Assembly (NCBI GenBank): GCA_963575745.1
Contig: CAUYUJ010016294.1
Location: forward strand, 336,133-400,132
DNA: 64,000 bases
DNA from: Prorocentrum cordatum
Taxonomy: Eukaryota; Sar; Dinophyceae; Prorocentrales; Prorocentraceae
Direction: 5' to 3'
Shown: piece by piece, positions 20,794-31,390 of the stretch
Layout: every line of letters begins with the position of its first letter
Numbering within the stretch: the first letter of the stretch is position 1
Notes under the pieces: generated by a model
Told to the model about the DNA's origin: nothing
Database searches by the model: none
What the model saw: only the letters and a program-made list of their open reading frames with translations
Made by a program: the position numbers and the translations under genes

Positions 20794-21020
20794 TTAGGGT
20801 TAGGGTTTGGGTTTGGGTTTGGGTTTGGGTTAGGGTTAGGGTTAGGGTTAGGATTAGGGTTCGGGTTAGGGTTCGGGTTAGGGTTTGGGTTTGGGTTTGG
20901 GTTTGGGTTTGGGTTTGGGTTACGGGTTAAGGGTTAAGGGTTTGGGTTTGGGTTAGGGGTTAAGGGTTAAGGGTTTGGGTTAAGGGTTTTGGGTTAAGGG
21001 TTAGGGTTTGGGTTTCTGCG
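20794..21020 (+). repeat. Telomere-like tract 1
   Basis: Degenerate TTTAGGG, TTAGGG, TTTGGG and TTAAGGG units, all with the G-rich strand on plus. The plant-type TTTAGGG repeat is the telomere unit reported for dinoflagellates. It directly follows module A. Confidence 0.95.
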
Positions 21021-21357
21021 CAATACCATGCTACCCCCCCCTCCTCAGGAGGTAGGGGGGGATGGATGGATGCGTTCTGTCCCACCCCGTCCACCCAGAG
21101 TCATTGCTTTTAGGGTTTAGGGATCTACCCCCCACGCTCCCCCCTATCAAGGGGGGAAGGAGTGCTGGCGTCAGCCTGAGTGAGTGATGTGCGTCCCAGA
21201 AACAGATATGTCAGCATTAGCGCGATTCGAAATCGTCCTTCCCGAAAGTTACGCGCGCGACCCCAACCCTTGCGGGTGCAGAGTCGCCCGCGTAGCCTTC
21301 CCCAGGGGCCGCCGCGTGGAGGCTTCGGGCCGCGCACGAGGCTCCCGAGGATGCTCT
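21021..21357 (+). other. Spacer with short C/G inverted repeats
   Basis: Contains CTACCCCCCCC...GGTAGGGGGGG (about 21031-21060) and CCCCCCTATCAAGGGGGG (about 21142-21160), each able to form a hairpin, and a TTTTAGGGTTTAGGG seam at about 21110. No gene recognised. Confidence 0.6.
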
Positions 21358-22035
21358 GGGCAGAGCTCTGGGGGGGAGCTCTGAGGGAGAGCTCTGGGGG
21401 GGAACTCTGGGAGAGAGCTCTGGGGGAGCGCTCTGGGGGGGAGCTCTTGGGGATAGCTCTGGGGGAGAGCTCTGGGGTGGAGAGCTCTGGGGGAGAGCTC
21501 TGGGGGGGAGCTCTGGGGAGAGCTCTGGGGGAGAGCTCTGGGGGAGAGCTCTGGGGGAGAGCTCTGGGGGAGAGGGGAGAGCTCTGGGGGAGAGCTCTGG
21601 GGGAGAGCTCTGGGGGAGAGCTCTGGGGGAGAGCTCTGGGGGAGAGCTCTGGGGGAGAGCTCTGGGGGAGAGCTCTGGGGGAGAGCTCTGGGAGAGAGCT
21701 CTGGGGGAGAGGGGGGAGCTCTGGGGAGAGCTGGGGGAGAGCTCTGGGGGAGAGCTCTGGGGGAGAGCTCTGGGGGAGAGCTCTGGGGGAGAGCTCTGGG
21801 GGAGAGCTCTGGGGGAGAGCTCTGGGGGAGAGCTCTGGGGGAGAGCTCTGGGGGAGAGCTCTGGGGGAGAGCTCTGGGGGGGAGCTCTGGGGGAGAGCTC
21901 TGGGGGAGAGCTCTGGGGGAGAGCTCTGGGGGAGAGCTCTGGGGGAGAGCTCTGGGGGAGAGCTCTGGGGGGGAGCTCTGGGGGGGAGCTCTGGGGGAGA
22001 GCTCTGGGGGAAAGCTCTGGGGGGGAGCTCTGGGC
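21358..22035 (+). repeat. 13-bp minisatellite GAGCTCTGGGGGA
   Basis: About 50 units of 13 bp, each carrying the 6-base palindrome GAGCTC. Because 3x13 is 39 bases, every frame is open and gives a 13-residue peptide repeat (PQSSPPELSPRAL on the minus strand). These frames are not genes. Confidence 0.97.
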
Positions 22036-22330
22036 GAAAAGCCGAGCGGTATTTCTGAGCATCCGGCGAAGGGTTAGGGGTTATCATTTTGCAAGCGAAG
22101 CACCGCCTCGGGCCGGCAGGCCTATGGTCGCGGTGAGCTCGACTTGCAGCTCGCTCTCACTAGCAGATCCTTACAGGCGTGGCGGTGCGCGCCCCCAGGT
22201 CCGCGCCTGCAGTTTGGGTTAAGGGTTTTGGGTTAAGGGTTAGGGTTTGGGTTTGAGTTAGGGTTTGGGTTAGGGTTTGGGTTAGGGTTAGGGTTAGGGT
22301 TAGGGTTAGGGTTTATTGTTTAGGGTTTAG
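22036..22330 (+). repeat. Short spacer and telomere-like tract 2
   Basis: Non-repetitive sequence to about 22210, then TTAAGGG/TTTGGG/TTAGGG units that stop exactly where module A copy 2 begins (22331). Confidence 0.85.
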
Positions 22331-22902
22331 CCGGGAAGCGCCGCCAGGGAGCGCTGCCGAGTGCTTGCGAATGCATGAAAACGCTCGGGAGCGCCATGGG
22401 ACCGCTTGGACTTCTTAAGCGCGCTTGGGAACGCCGGGGAGCGCTTGGGACCACCTGCGGGAGCTTGGGGGCGCATGGGAACGCCTGGGAGCGCTTGGGA
22501 GCGTGCTGGGAGCGTGCCGGGAGCGCCTGGGAGCGCGCCGGAGCGCTTGGGAGTGCTTCGGGGCGCCCCGGAGCGCTCGGAGGCGCCAGGGAGCGCTTCG
22601 GAGCGCGCAGGGAGCGCCTGAGCAGGCTGGGAGCGCTTGGGAGCGCGCAGGGAGCGCTTGGGAGTACCTGGGAGCACTTGGGAGCGCCAGGGAGCGCGTG
22701 GGAGCGCCTGCGAGCGTGCCGGGAGCGCCTGAGAACGCTTGGGGGCGCCATGCAGCGCCATGAGCGCTTGGGAGCGTGCCGAAAGCGCCGGGGAGCGCTT
22801 GGGAGCGCCTGGGAACGCTTGGGAGCGCTGGGGGGCGCCTGGGAACGCTTGGGAGCGCCTGGGAGCGCTTGGAAGCGCTTGGGAGCGCCTGGGAGCGCTT
22901 GG

Positions 22903-22938
<36 letters not shown>

Positions 22939-23276
22939 TGGGGAGCACTTGGGACGTGCGCCAGCCGAAGGGACACCGCATGCTGTATTTTCATATGTTT
23001 TGCGGCCCCGCGGACGGCCGAAAGGGCGCCGCATGCTGTATTTTCATAGGTTTGGAGCCCCAGGGGATGGAACCAATCGCAGGGCACCCAACGGCTGCGC
23101 CTAGGGTTAAGGGTTCTATTCAACTCTCGGAGCACTCACAAGGCATCCCCGCAGGGGAGCGCATCCTCTTCAGCGCTACGCGCTTCGTCGGTGCGGCGTT
23201 CGCGCATGGGCGGACTCGCTGATCGCTCGACCAGGCGCCACGGGCTTCTGACGATGCACCGCCCGTGGCTTGCAGT
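22331..23276 (+). repeat. Subtelomere-like module A, copy 2
   Basis: Matches 19826-20793: GAAGCGCCGCCAGGGAGCGC, the 10-bp minisatellite with about nine fewer units, then the same 320-bp unique part to GGCTTGCAG. Its left end is cut at a telomere-like tract, so the GTCGCCCCCGCTG block is missing. Confidence 0.92.
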
Positions 23277-23630
23277 TTAGGGTTAAGGTTTGGGTTTGGG
23301 AAAGGGTTAGGGTTAGGGTTTGGGTTTGGGTTTGGGTTTGGGTTACGGGTTGAGGGTTGAGGGTTAAGGGTTTGGGTTTGGGTTAGGGGTTAAGGGTTTG
23401 GGTTAAGGGTTTTGGGTTAAGGGTTTGGGCTAGGGTTTGGGTTAGGGTTTGGTTTGGGTCAGGGTTTGGGTTAGGGTTAGGGTTAGGATTAGGGTTTATT
23501 GTTTAGGGTTTAGGGTTAGGGTTAGGATTAGGGTCAGGGTCAGGGTTAGGGTTAGGGTTAGGGTTAGGGTTAGGGTTAGGATTAGGGTTAGGTCTAGGGT
23601 TTAGGGTTAGGGTTTAGGGTTTAGGGTCTA
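23277..23630 (+). repeat. Telomere-like tract 3
   Basis: TTTGGG-rich at first, then long (TTAGGG)n with occasional GTCAGG, all in plus orientation. It is the longest such tract in the window and joins module A copy 2 to module B copy 1. Confidence 0.95.
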
Positions 23631-23811
23631 TCAGGGCAAGGCCAATAATACCTACCTGCATAGGCACCCACCTGCGGCGGCTATCAATCCCCCCCGCATC
23701 TCCACCCCCACATAAAGATCATCTCTCCTCTCATGTTATGCCGTGTCTGTAGCATAGCATAGCATACCATAGCAAGCCTGGGAGCAAGCGCTTAGCAAAG
23801 AGGCGGCGGCC
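23631..23811 (+). repeat. Subtelomere-like module B, copy 1
   Basis: From AGGGCAAGGCCAATAATACC through CTATCAATCCCCCCCGCATC and CTCTCATGTTATG to a (GTAGCATAGC) repeat. Recurs at 24662-24815 and 29565-29725. Confidence 0.9.
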
Positions 23812-24300
23812 GCGCGCGCGCGCGGGAGACCCTAACGGGTCGGGTCGGGTCGGGCGGGCGGACCCTAGCGGGCGGGTCGGGCCAGGTCGGGCGGACCCTA
23901 ACGAGCGGGTCGGGTCGGGAGGGCGGGACATTCAAGCATGGTGCGTGTACACTTGACACGCGTGAAGAACCCTAACGGGCGGTTCGGGTCGGGCGGGCGG
24001 GCCCTAACGGGCGGGTCGGGTCGGGTCGGGCGGACCTTAGCGGGCGGGTCGGGTCGGGCGGGCGGGATATTAAAGTATGGTGCGTGTGCACTTGACGCGC
24101 GTGAACCCTGACGGGCGGGTCAGGTCGGGTCGGGCGGGCGGACCCTAACGGGCGGGCCGGGTCGGGTCGGGCGGACCCTAACGGGCGGGTCGGGTCGGGC
24201 GGGCGGGACAGTAAAGTGTTGCGTGTACACTTGACACGCGTGAACCCTAACAAGCGGGTCGGGTCGGGTCGGGCGGACTCTAGGGTTCGCGGCCGCCGCG
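23812..24300 (+). repeat. CGGGT / GGGCGG minisatellite with TTGACACGCGTGAA insert
   Basis: Runs of GGGTCGGGTCGGGCGGGCGG and CCCTAACGGGC, arranged in about 125-bp super-units that each include GTGTACACTTGACACGCGTG. The CCTAACGGG words may be C-strand telomere variants. Confidence 0.85.
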
Positions 24301-24661
24301 CGCGCGTGCACTTTGTCGTATATTACCATGCACACATCTTGTAAGAGCATGATGTTACGTTTATCGTATGTTTTACCATATAAAACACCGGTTTACATAC
24401 CCGGCCGCAACCCGGGCCGGGCACTTTGCATGGTAAAAAATATAGTTTTCTGATCGCATGATCAGGATATAGTATTTCTTGCAAGGGGAAAGCCGGGGTC
24501 GCGACCGGGGCCGGGCACAATGTATTGTAAAAAAAATCTGATTTCTGATCGCATGATCAGGATATAGTATTTTTTGCAGAGGATGGAGGGGGGGTGCATA
24601 GCGGCCGGTTTAGAAGGATTTAGGGCTTAATAATTACAAGGGTTAAAGATTTGGGGTTTAG
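24301..24661 (+). repeat. Subtelomere-like module C, copy 1
   Basis: AT-rich module containing TTTTACCATATAAAACACCG, GGGCCGGGCACTTTG and twice CTGATCGCATGATCAGGATA. It ends in TTTAGGG..TTAATAATTA..GGTTTAGGGTC, the seam to module B copy 2. TGATCGCATGATCA is itself an inverted repeat. Confidence 0.85.
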
Positions 24662-25320
24662 GGTCAACGAGGCAAGGCGAGGAATACCTACCTGCATAGG
24701 CACTCATCTGCGGTGGCTATCAATCCCCCCCGCATCTCCACCCCCACATAAAGATCATCTCTCCTCTCATGTTCGACCGTGGCTGTAGCATAGCATAGCA
24801 TAGCTAAACAGATAGGCGCTGCGAGGCGCGCGCGGCTGCTGCGCGCAGGTGCACCATATTTTTTGCAATGGATTATTGACATGGACACATCTTGCAAGAG
24901 CGAAATGTTGAGTTTATATTTTTTACACTGGAAAGCGCACATCAGAAACGAGGAATGATCAGGATGTAATATTTTTGGCAAAGGATGGAGCATGTTGAAA
25001 GGCAGAATGTTAAGTTAATCATTTTTTACAATATAAAACGCGGGTTTACATACGGGTGCGCGACCACGGCCGAGCACTTTGTGTGGTAAAACATAGAGTT
25101 CTCTGATCGCATGATCAGGATATACTATTTTTTGCAATGGTTAGAGCGGGGTCGCGACCGGGGCTGGGTGGAAAGTAATGTAAACAAATGGTTTTCTGAT
25201 CGCGTGATCAGGAACTTGTATTTTTTTGCATAGGAGAAAGGCCGACTTGCATAGCGGCCGCTTTTGAAGGATTTAGGGTTTAATAATTATAAGGATTAGA
25301 GATTGAAGGTTTAGGGTCCA
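24662..25320 (+). repeat. Modules B and C, copy 2
   Basis: B (24662-24815) followed directly by C (about 24816-25320) without the CGGGT array. C again has GATCGCATGATCAGGATA twice and the TTAATAATTA..GGTTTAGGGTC end. Confidence 0.85.
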
Positions 25321-25363
25321 CTAGCTCAAACTTGCAGCCCACTTGACCGTGTCCCACCCACCC

Positions 25364-25780
25364 ATGACCCAAGACATTGATCTCGATGCGGTATCAACAC
25401 GCGACTCGCAAAACGACGACGAGGACGACACCGATGACGACGACGTTGACATTGTTTTCAAAACGACGACGACGCGGCCGCGCAAAGACACCTGGGACGC
25501 GGCTGCAACGCCGATGCGGCCCGCGCGCCACGGCGCGCGGAGGCCGACGCAAGAGCGACGCGATGCGCGCACGCGCGGCGCCACAACGAGTAGCCCCACC
25601 CCCCCGCAGAAACTCACCGACGCCTTGGCGATGCATAAACCAGCTCGACGCGAGGCGCGCGGAATAATTCGTTGCTGGGCGAGATCGCTGCCCGCGACGC
25701 GGCGCGCGAAGGCCGATGCATGGGCGATGCGACGCGTGCGCGCGCGAAGGACCCAGCTCGACGCGATGCGCGAGGAATAG
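25364..25780 (+). CDS. Open frame with acidic N-terminal part, uncertain
   Basis: The ATG at 25364 gives MTQDIDLDAVSTRDSQNDDE, a DDTDDDDVDI run and then basic and Ala/Arg-rich sequence, 138 residues, stop before 25781. The first 40 residues have normal coding appearance. From about residue 95 the frame enters a 111-bp tandem repeat (25642-25835), which argues against a conserved C-terminus. It sits just after a TTTAGGG seam inside the repeat block, with no relict leader seen. It could be a gene fragment carried with the module. Confidence 0.3.
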   Translation: MTQDIDLDAVSTRDSQNDDEDDTDDDDVDIVFKTTTTRPRKDTWDAAATPMRPARHGARRPTQERRDARTRGATTSSPTPPQKLTDALAMHKPARREARGIIRCWARSLPATRRAKADAWAMRRVRARRTQLDAMREE

Positions 25781-25835
25781 TTCGTTGCTCGGCGAGCGCG
25801 CTCCCCGCGACGCGGCGCGCGAAGGCCGCGTCGAC
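25642..25835 (+). repeat. 111-bp tandem repeat, two units
   Basis: CAGCTCGACGCGA.GCGCG..GGAATA.TTCGTTGCT and CCCGCGACGCGGCGCGCGAAGG occur at 25642 and again at about 25753. Confidence 0.75.
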
Positions 25836-26149
25836 GAGGCGCAGCTGCGCCTTCCTCCGGGAGCTTCTCGGCGAGAGGCTCCCGGGGGAGGGGGGCTTCT
25901 GGGCAGCCGTGATCGCCCCGCCGCGCTGGCTCCGTGGCGCTTGAGCGCGCCGCGGAGTGACCGCGCGGCGGGGCGGCCATATCCGCTCGGAAACCCAGGG
26001 GGCCATGTCCAGCCTCCACGGGGCGGCCTCTGGGGAAGGGCACGGGGGCGGCTCTCAACCCGAAAGGGTCGAGGTCGCGCCCGTACCTTTCGCGAAAGAC
26101 AGTGCTGACGCCATGCCTGGCACACCGAGGCCATGAACGTCTGCCACGA

Positions 26150-26545
26150 GTCTGGGCGAGGGGAGTACCCTCCACTTTCGCAGGCTCTCCCAGAACGCCA
26201 CTCCCGGTACTCCGGGAGTTTGCAGATCCTCCCAGAACGCCATTCCTGGCGCTCCGAGGGCAAGGATCTGCGTGAGGGGTGCGTCCTGGGATTTTATTTG
26301 GCCAGAACGCCATTCCTGGCGCTCCGAGGCCAAGGATCTGCGCGAGGGGCGCACCCGGGCGCTCCGAGGGCAAGGATCTGCGTGAGGGGTGCGTCCTGGG
26401 ATTTTATCTGGCCAGAACGCCATTCCTGGCGCCCCGAGGCCAAGGATCTGCGTGAGGGGCGCACCCTGGGACTTGCAGATCCTCCCAGAACGCCATGCCT
26501 GGCGCTCCGAGGGCAAGGATCTGCGTGAGGGGTGCGCCAAAATGG
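26150..26545 (+). repeat. Tandem repeat GCTCCGAGGCCAAGGATCTG
   Basis: Units of about 60-120 bp built from CCAGAACGCCATTCCTGGCG and CAAGGATCTGCGTGAGGGG words, about six copies. No gene. Confidence 0.85.
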
Positions 26546-26800
26546 GGGGGGGGCGGCCGAAGGAGGGACTGAAGGGCTTTTAGGATTTAAATTTTTATAG
26601 GCTCTTAGTTTTTAGGGTTCAGGGTTTAGGGTTCGGGTTAGGGTTAGGGTTGGGGTTAGGTTTTAGGGTTTAGGGCCTGCATTGGCGCATGCGCGCGCTG
26701 GCTGCGATCCCCCCCACATCAAGGTTGTTGGGGGGGATCGCTGCCCAAGCCGCGCGCGCTATGAACTTGCACTCCCGCCCCAGACCACCCACAGTAAAGC
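26546..26800 (+). repeat. Telomere-like tract 4 and GCGATCCCCCCC inverted repeat
   Basis: TTTAGGG variants at about 26600-26680, then GCGATCCCCCCC and GGGGGGGATCGC (about 26705-26741), complementary arms around a 14-base loop. Confidence 0.8.
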
Positions 26801-27425
26801 CCTTTAGGGTTTAGGGTTTCTCCCCCCAACCCCCCTATCAAGGGGGGCTTTCGTGTTGTGTGCGAATGCGAATATTCCGCGGGGAGCACGACGACGCGGT
26901 TTTGGCATTGCGTTCTTGGTACGCGCGCAAAGCGCTTTGCGCAGGCGCAAGAGCCAGCGTCGTCGCATGGCCAACAATCTTTGCCGTGGGTTTAGCTGCA
27001 TTCGGCTGGCTCCCAGTTGGCGCATGGCTTTGCCGAAGGACGGATTCTTCTCCTGCGGGTGTTCATTGCAATCAGAAGGCACAGGAGAGGCCTCAAGGCC
27101 AGGCGTCGCCGCATGAGGTTTTGAATTACGGCGTTGGCCTGTCGCAGACGCAGCATTGCCCCTGGTTCCAGTAGGCCTCCTGCATTGGCTTTTGCCGTTG
27201 GCCTGGCTGCCCTTGCAGCCGCCGTCGTAGACGGCTGCCGCTGGCGCAGCACATCCACAGGGGTCCGAATATGCCTTCGGCGTTGGAAAGCAGCACTGCG
27301 AGGGCGCTGGCGCGGCAATCCCATGGGCCCCCGTGGGCCTCGAGCGAGTAGCCGCGCCGTCGGGCTCCTCGCTGACGCCGACGCGCACGGCAGTTGCATT
27401 CGCCCGCGGCTTTGGGTTTTGCTTT
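26801..27425 (+). other. Unique-looking segment in the repeat block, no gene called
   Basis: Begins at a TTTAGGGTTTAGGG seam and a CCCCCCTATCAAGGGGGG hairpin. Several frames are open for about 100-200 codons on both strands with high Ala/Arg, but none has a convincing start, motif or neighbour. I leave it unassigned. Confidence 0.4.
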
Positions 27426-28190
27426 GAGGTCGCCCCCGCTGAAGCGATTGCAAGCATCGACGCAGACGCTGTCGACGCGAGCTTCGGAAGGCGGGAGGAG
27501 GAGCGCGAGGGGGTGGGTCTGGCACCCCCTCGCTACGATGCGCGCGCATGGCTGCGGCAGCACGTCCATGGCAGACCCCCTGGAATGCCTTGGGTGAGCT
27601 CTCTGGGAGCGCTGGGGGAGCGCCTCGACCTTTCCCAAGGATGGAAGCACGTGGGAGCGTCTGGGAGCGCGACAGGACACGCAGAGTGCACCGCGAGCGC
27701 GAGCCGTGAATTGCCCGTTGGGCTTGACCGTTGGCGTCGCCCCCGCTGAAGCGATTGCATTGTCGACGCAGCCGCCTTCGGCGCGAATTTCGCATGGCTG
27801 GAAGGGGGAGCGCGAGGGGGTGGGTCTGGCACCCCCTCGCTACGATGCGCGTGCATGGCTGCTGCAGCACCTCCATGGCCTACCTCTTGGAATGCCTTGA
27901 GAGAGCTCTCTGGGAGCGCAGAGAGAGCGCCTCGAGGTTTCCCCAGGATGGAAGCACGTGGGAGCGTCTGGGAGCGTGACAGGACACGCAGAGTGCACCG
28001 CGAGTGCGGGCCGCGGGTTGTCCATTGGGCAGGACCGTTGGCTTCGCCCCCGCTGAAGCGATTGCATTGTCGACGCAGCCGCCTCCGGCGCGAGCTTCGG
28101 GCGGCTGGAGAGGGAGCGCGAGGGGGGGGGTCTGGCACCCCCTCGCTACGATGCGCGCGCATTGCTGCGGCAGCACCTGCATTGCGGGGG
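27426..28190 (+). repeat. 310-bp tandem repeat (GTCGCCCCCGCTGAAGCGAT)
   Basis: Two full units (start about 27428 and 27736) and a partial third (about 28045), each from GTCGCCCCCGCTGAAGCGAT to the GGACACGCAGAGTGCACCGC word and beyond. A single partial unit stands at the head of module A copy 1 (19679-19825). Confidence 0.88.
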
Positions 28191-28544
28191 AGCGCCGGGA
28201 AGCGCCGCCAGGGAGCGCTGCCGAGTGCTTGCGAATGCATGAAAACGCTTGGGAGCGCCATGGGACTGCTTGAACTGCTTAAACGCGCTTGGGACGCCGG
28301 GGAGCGCTTGGGACCACCTGCGGGAGCTTGGGGGCGCATGGGAACGCCTGGGAGCGCTTGGGAGCGTGCTGGGAGCGTGTCGGGAGCGCCTGGGAGCGCG
28401 CCGGAGCGCCTGCGAGTGCTTCGGAGCGCTCCGGAGCGCTCGGAGGCGCCAGGGAGCGCTTGGGAGCGAGCAGGGAGCGCCTGAGCAGGCTGGGAGCGCC
28501 TGGGAGCATGCAGGTAGCGCTTGGGAGTACCTGGGAGCGCTTGG

Positions 28545-28579
<35 letters not shown>

Positions 28580-29515
28580 TGCCGGGAGCGCCTGAGAGCG
28601 CCTGGGAGCGCCATGCGCCTGGGAGCGCTTGGGAGCGCTTGGGAGCGTGCCGAAAGCGCCGGGGAGCGCTTGGGAGCACTTGGGAACGCTCGGGAGCGCT
28701 GGGGAGCGCCTGGGAACGCTTGGAAGCGCCTGGGAGCGCCTGGAAGCGCTTGGGAGCGCTTGGGAGCGCCTGGGAGCGCGCCGGAGCGCTTGGGAGTACT
28801 TCGGAGCGCCCCGGAGCGCTCGGAGGCGCCAGGGAGCGCTTCGGAGCGCGCAGGGAGCGCCTGAGCAGGCTGGGAGCGCCTGGGAGCGCGCAGGGAGCGT
28901 TTGGGAGTACCTGCAAGCGCTTGAGAGCGCCAGGGAGCGCCGGGGAGCGCCTGGGAGCTTGCCGGGAGCGCCATGCGCCTGGGTGCATGGGGAGCGCTTT
29001 GGAGCGTGCCGAAAGCGCCGGGGAGCGCTTGGGAGCGCCTGGGAACGCTTGGGAGCGCTGGGGAGCGCCTGGGAACGCTTGGGAGCGCCTGGGAGCGCTT
29101 GGGAGCGCTTCGGAGCGCTTGGGAGCGCCTGGGAGCGCTTGGGAGGGCTGGGGAGCGCCTGGAGCGCCTGGGAGCGCTTGGGAGCGCCTGGGACGTGCGC
29201 CGGCCGAAAGCACGCCGCATACTGTATTTTCATATGGTTTGCGGCCCCACGGACGGCCGAAAGGGCGCCGCATGGTGTATTTTCATAGGTTTCGAGCACC
29301 AGGGGATGGAACCAATCGCAGCGAACCCTTTGGCTGGGCCTAGGGTTAAGGGTTCTATTCATCTCTCAGAACTCACGAGGTATCCCCGCGGGGGAGCGCA
29401 TCCTCCTCAGCGCTACGCGCTTCGTCGGTGCGGCGTGCGCGCATGGGCGGACTCGCTGATCGCTCGGCCAGGCGCCACGGGCTTCTGACGATGCACCGCC
29501 CGTGGCTTGCAGTTT
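28191..29515 (+). repeat. Subtelomere-like module A, copy 3
   Basis: Same start (GAAGCGCCGCCAGGGAGCGC), the longest version of the 10-bp minisatellite (to about 29190), then the 320-bp unique part ending GGCTTGCAG and TTTAGGG. The 609-codon frame across it on the minus strand is pure repeat translation (ALPSAPRRSQ). Confidence 0.92.
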
Positions 29516-29730
29516 AGGGTTAGGCGTTCGGGGTTAAGGGTTAGGGGTTAGGGTTTAGGGTTTAGGGTCTAACAGGGCAAGGCCAGGAATACTTACTTGC
29601 ATAGGCACTCACCTGCGGTGGCTATCAATCCCCCCCGCATCTCCACCCCCACATAAATATCATTTCTCCTCTCATGTTATACCGTGGCTGTAGCATAGCA
29701 TAGCATACCATAGCAAGCGTGGCTCGATCC
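29516..29730 (+). repeat. Telomere-like tract 5 and module B, copy 3
   Basis: Short TTAGGG/TTTAGGG tract (29516-29572), then module B (29573-29725) as at 23631 and 24662. Confidence 0.88.
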
Positions 29731-30470
29731 AGGAGTGCGCCTGGGAGCAAGCGCTTAGCAAAGAGGCGGCGGCCGCGCGCGTGTGTACTTTGTCGTTTTT
29801 TTGCAATGGAATACGAGCATGGCCACGTTCGCCGTGCGCTGAAAAGTTGTTTGTGACGCCCCGATTTACAAGAATGTTGCAAACCCCATTGGTTTTTTCA
29901 ATGATTCAGGATGCACGCGGAGGGCGATCCTGCACGATTGTGGTATGAGAAAGTCATATGTGTTCGTATGTGTTGTTGATATCGCTTCTGAAAAAAAAAA
30001 AAAAAGAAAAAAGAAAGAAAAAAAAAAACATTGAAAACACATTGTGTTTCAAAGGATTTCGCCATGATCGCGCGGCTGCCGCGCGCATGTGCACTCTGTA
30101 GTATTTTTCGCAATGGATGATTGACATGGACACATCTTGCAAGAGCAAAATGTTGAGTTTATAATGTTTTTTACAATGGAAAGTACACAGCAGGAACAAG
30201 GACTGATCAGGATGTAATATTTTTTACAAAGGATGGAGCATGTTGAAAGGCAGAATGATAAGTTTATACTATATTTTACAATGTAGAACTCCGGTTTACA
30301 TAACGGTTCGCGACCCGGACCGGCCACTTTGTATGGTAAAACCTAAAGTTTTCTGAGCGCGCATGATCAGGAAATAATATTTTTTGCGTAGGATGGAGGG
30401 GGGTTTGCATAGCGAGCGGTTTTGAAGGGTTTAGGGTTTAATAATTATACGGGTTAGAGATTTAGGGTTT
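29731..30470 (+). repeat. Module C, copy 3, with an internal poly-A tract
   Basis: Contains TTGACATGGACACATCTTGC, the GGTTTACATA..CGCGACC word and GCATGATCAGGA, as in copies 1 and 2. It ends in TTTAGGGTTTAATAATTA. At 29988-30029 there is an A-rich run of about 40 bases, absent from the other copies, which may be the tail of a retroposed sequence. Confidence 0.8.
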
Positions 30471-30926
30471 ACACAACGTATTAGCGTCTGCGGACTTCGT
30501 AGCGGGGCCAATTGGCTTGCGCTATCGCTGAGAGCGCTTTCGTGCGTGCCCGCTCGAAGATCGCGCCCCCTCCTGCGCGGCGGATGTCTCCTTGGGAGCG
30601 CCTGGAGCACCTGGGGGCGCCTGGGAGCGCTTGGTCCCGCCTGGGAGCGTGCCGGGAGCGCCTGGGAGCGCCTGGGAGCGCTTGGGAACGCTTGGGAGCG
30701 CGCCGGAAGCGTTTGGGAGCGCCTGGGAGCCTTTGCCTGGGAGCGCTTCGGGGCGCCTGGGAGCTTCGCGATCGCCTGGGAGCGCCTGGGAGCGTGCCGG
30801 GAGCGCCTGCGAGCGCCGCGGAGCGTGCTGGCGTGCCTTTCGGGAGCCGCTCCCGTTCGCCCCGGGAGGGCCCCGGACCGCCTGGGAGCGCTTCAAAGCG
30901 CCCGGAAGCGCTTGGGAGCGCCCGGA

Positions 30927-30961
<35 letters not shown>

Positions 30962-31030
30962 TCTGGAGCGCCTGGGATCGCGGGCCGTGACCGGGGGCGC
31001 ATCCGCCCGTCGAAATGTCTACGACAGTAG
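30471..31030 (+). repeat. Left flanking direct repeat of the minus-strand gene island
   Basis: Starts ACACAACGTATTAGCGTCTG right after TTTAGGG, runs through CGCTCGAAGATCGCGCCCCC and then the 10-bp TGGGAGCGCC minisatellite. The same order in the same orientation is found at 45385-45910, so the island 31.0-45.4 kb is bracketed by direct repeats. Confidence 0.85.
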
Positions 31031-31390
31031 CGGGGTCAATTGGGGTGCGCTCCCGCCTGGGAGCCCCTGGCGCCTGCTTAGTTGTTCGTTGTGTTGTAAG
31101 CTGGTTGTAACTTCTGCAAGTAGTTATAACTAGTTACGTATGTTGTCCAAAACGGCACAGGTTATATCTAGGTTACGCATGCGTTTTAATTACTATATAC
31201 GTATACAGCACATGTATGATCGACAACCGACTGTTACACAATAGTATATAAGGTCGCATTCGAACGTGCATGTTGCGAAAATCGGAAGTTGTTGGCGCCG
31301 ACGCAAGACATTGCATATCTTCCTGACAATCGATTTTTTATATGGCCCATGTAGCGCACACAGCTGACCGCACGAGTGCACGTGCCCGAC
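31031..31390. other. Spacer, AT-richer, no gene
   Basis: Contains GTTATAACTAGTTACGTATG-type words resembling those at 44740-44930 on the other side of the island. No coding segment recognised. Confidence 0.5.

Noticed and set aside
21125-22087. Open frames of 281-320 codons on both strands
   Set aside because: Translation of the 13-bp GAGCTCTGGGGGA array; a 13-residue peptide repeat in every frame.
20794-23630. A fused pair of telomeres (head-to-head)
   Set aside because: All TTTAGGG-like tracts have the G strand on plus; a fusion would show a change to CCCTAAA at one point. The short CCCTAACGGG words in 23812-24300 belong to a different GC-rich array.
27533-29362. Open frame of 609 codons on the minus strand, and similar 200-375-codon frames at 19488-20621 and 22320-23135 on both strands
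   Set aside because: They are translations of the 10-bp TGGGAGCGCC minisatellite, which has no stop in any frame; the peptide repeats every 10 residues and has no unique part.
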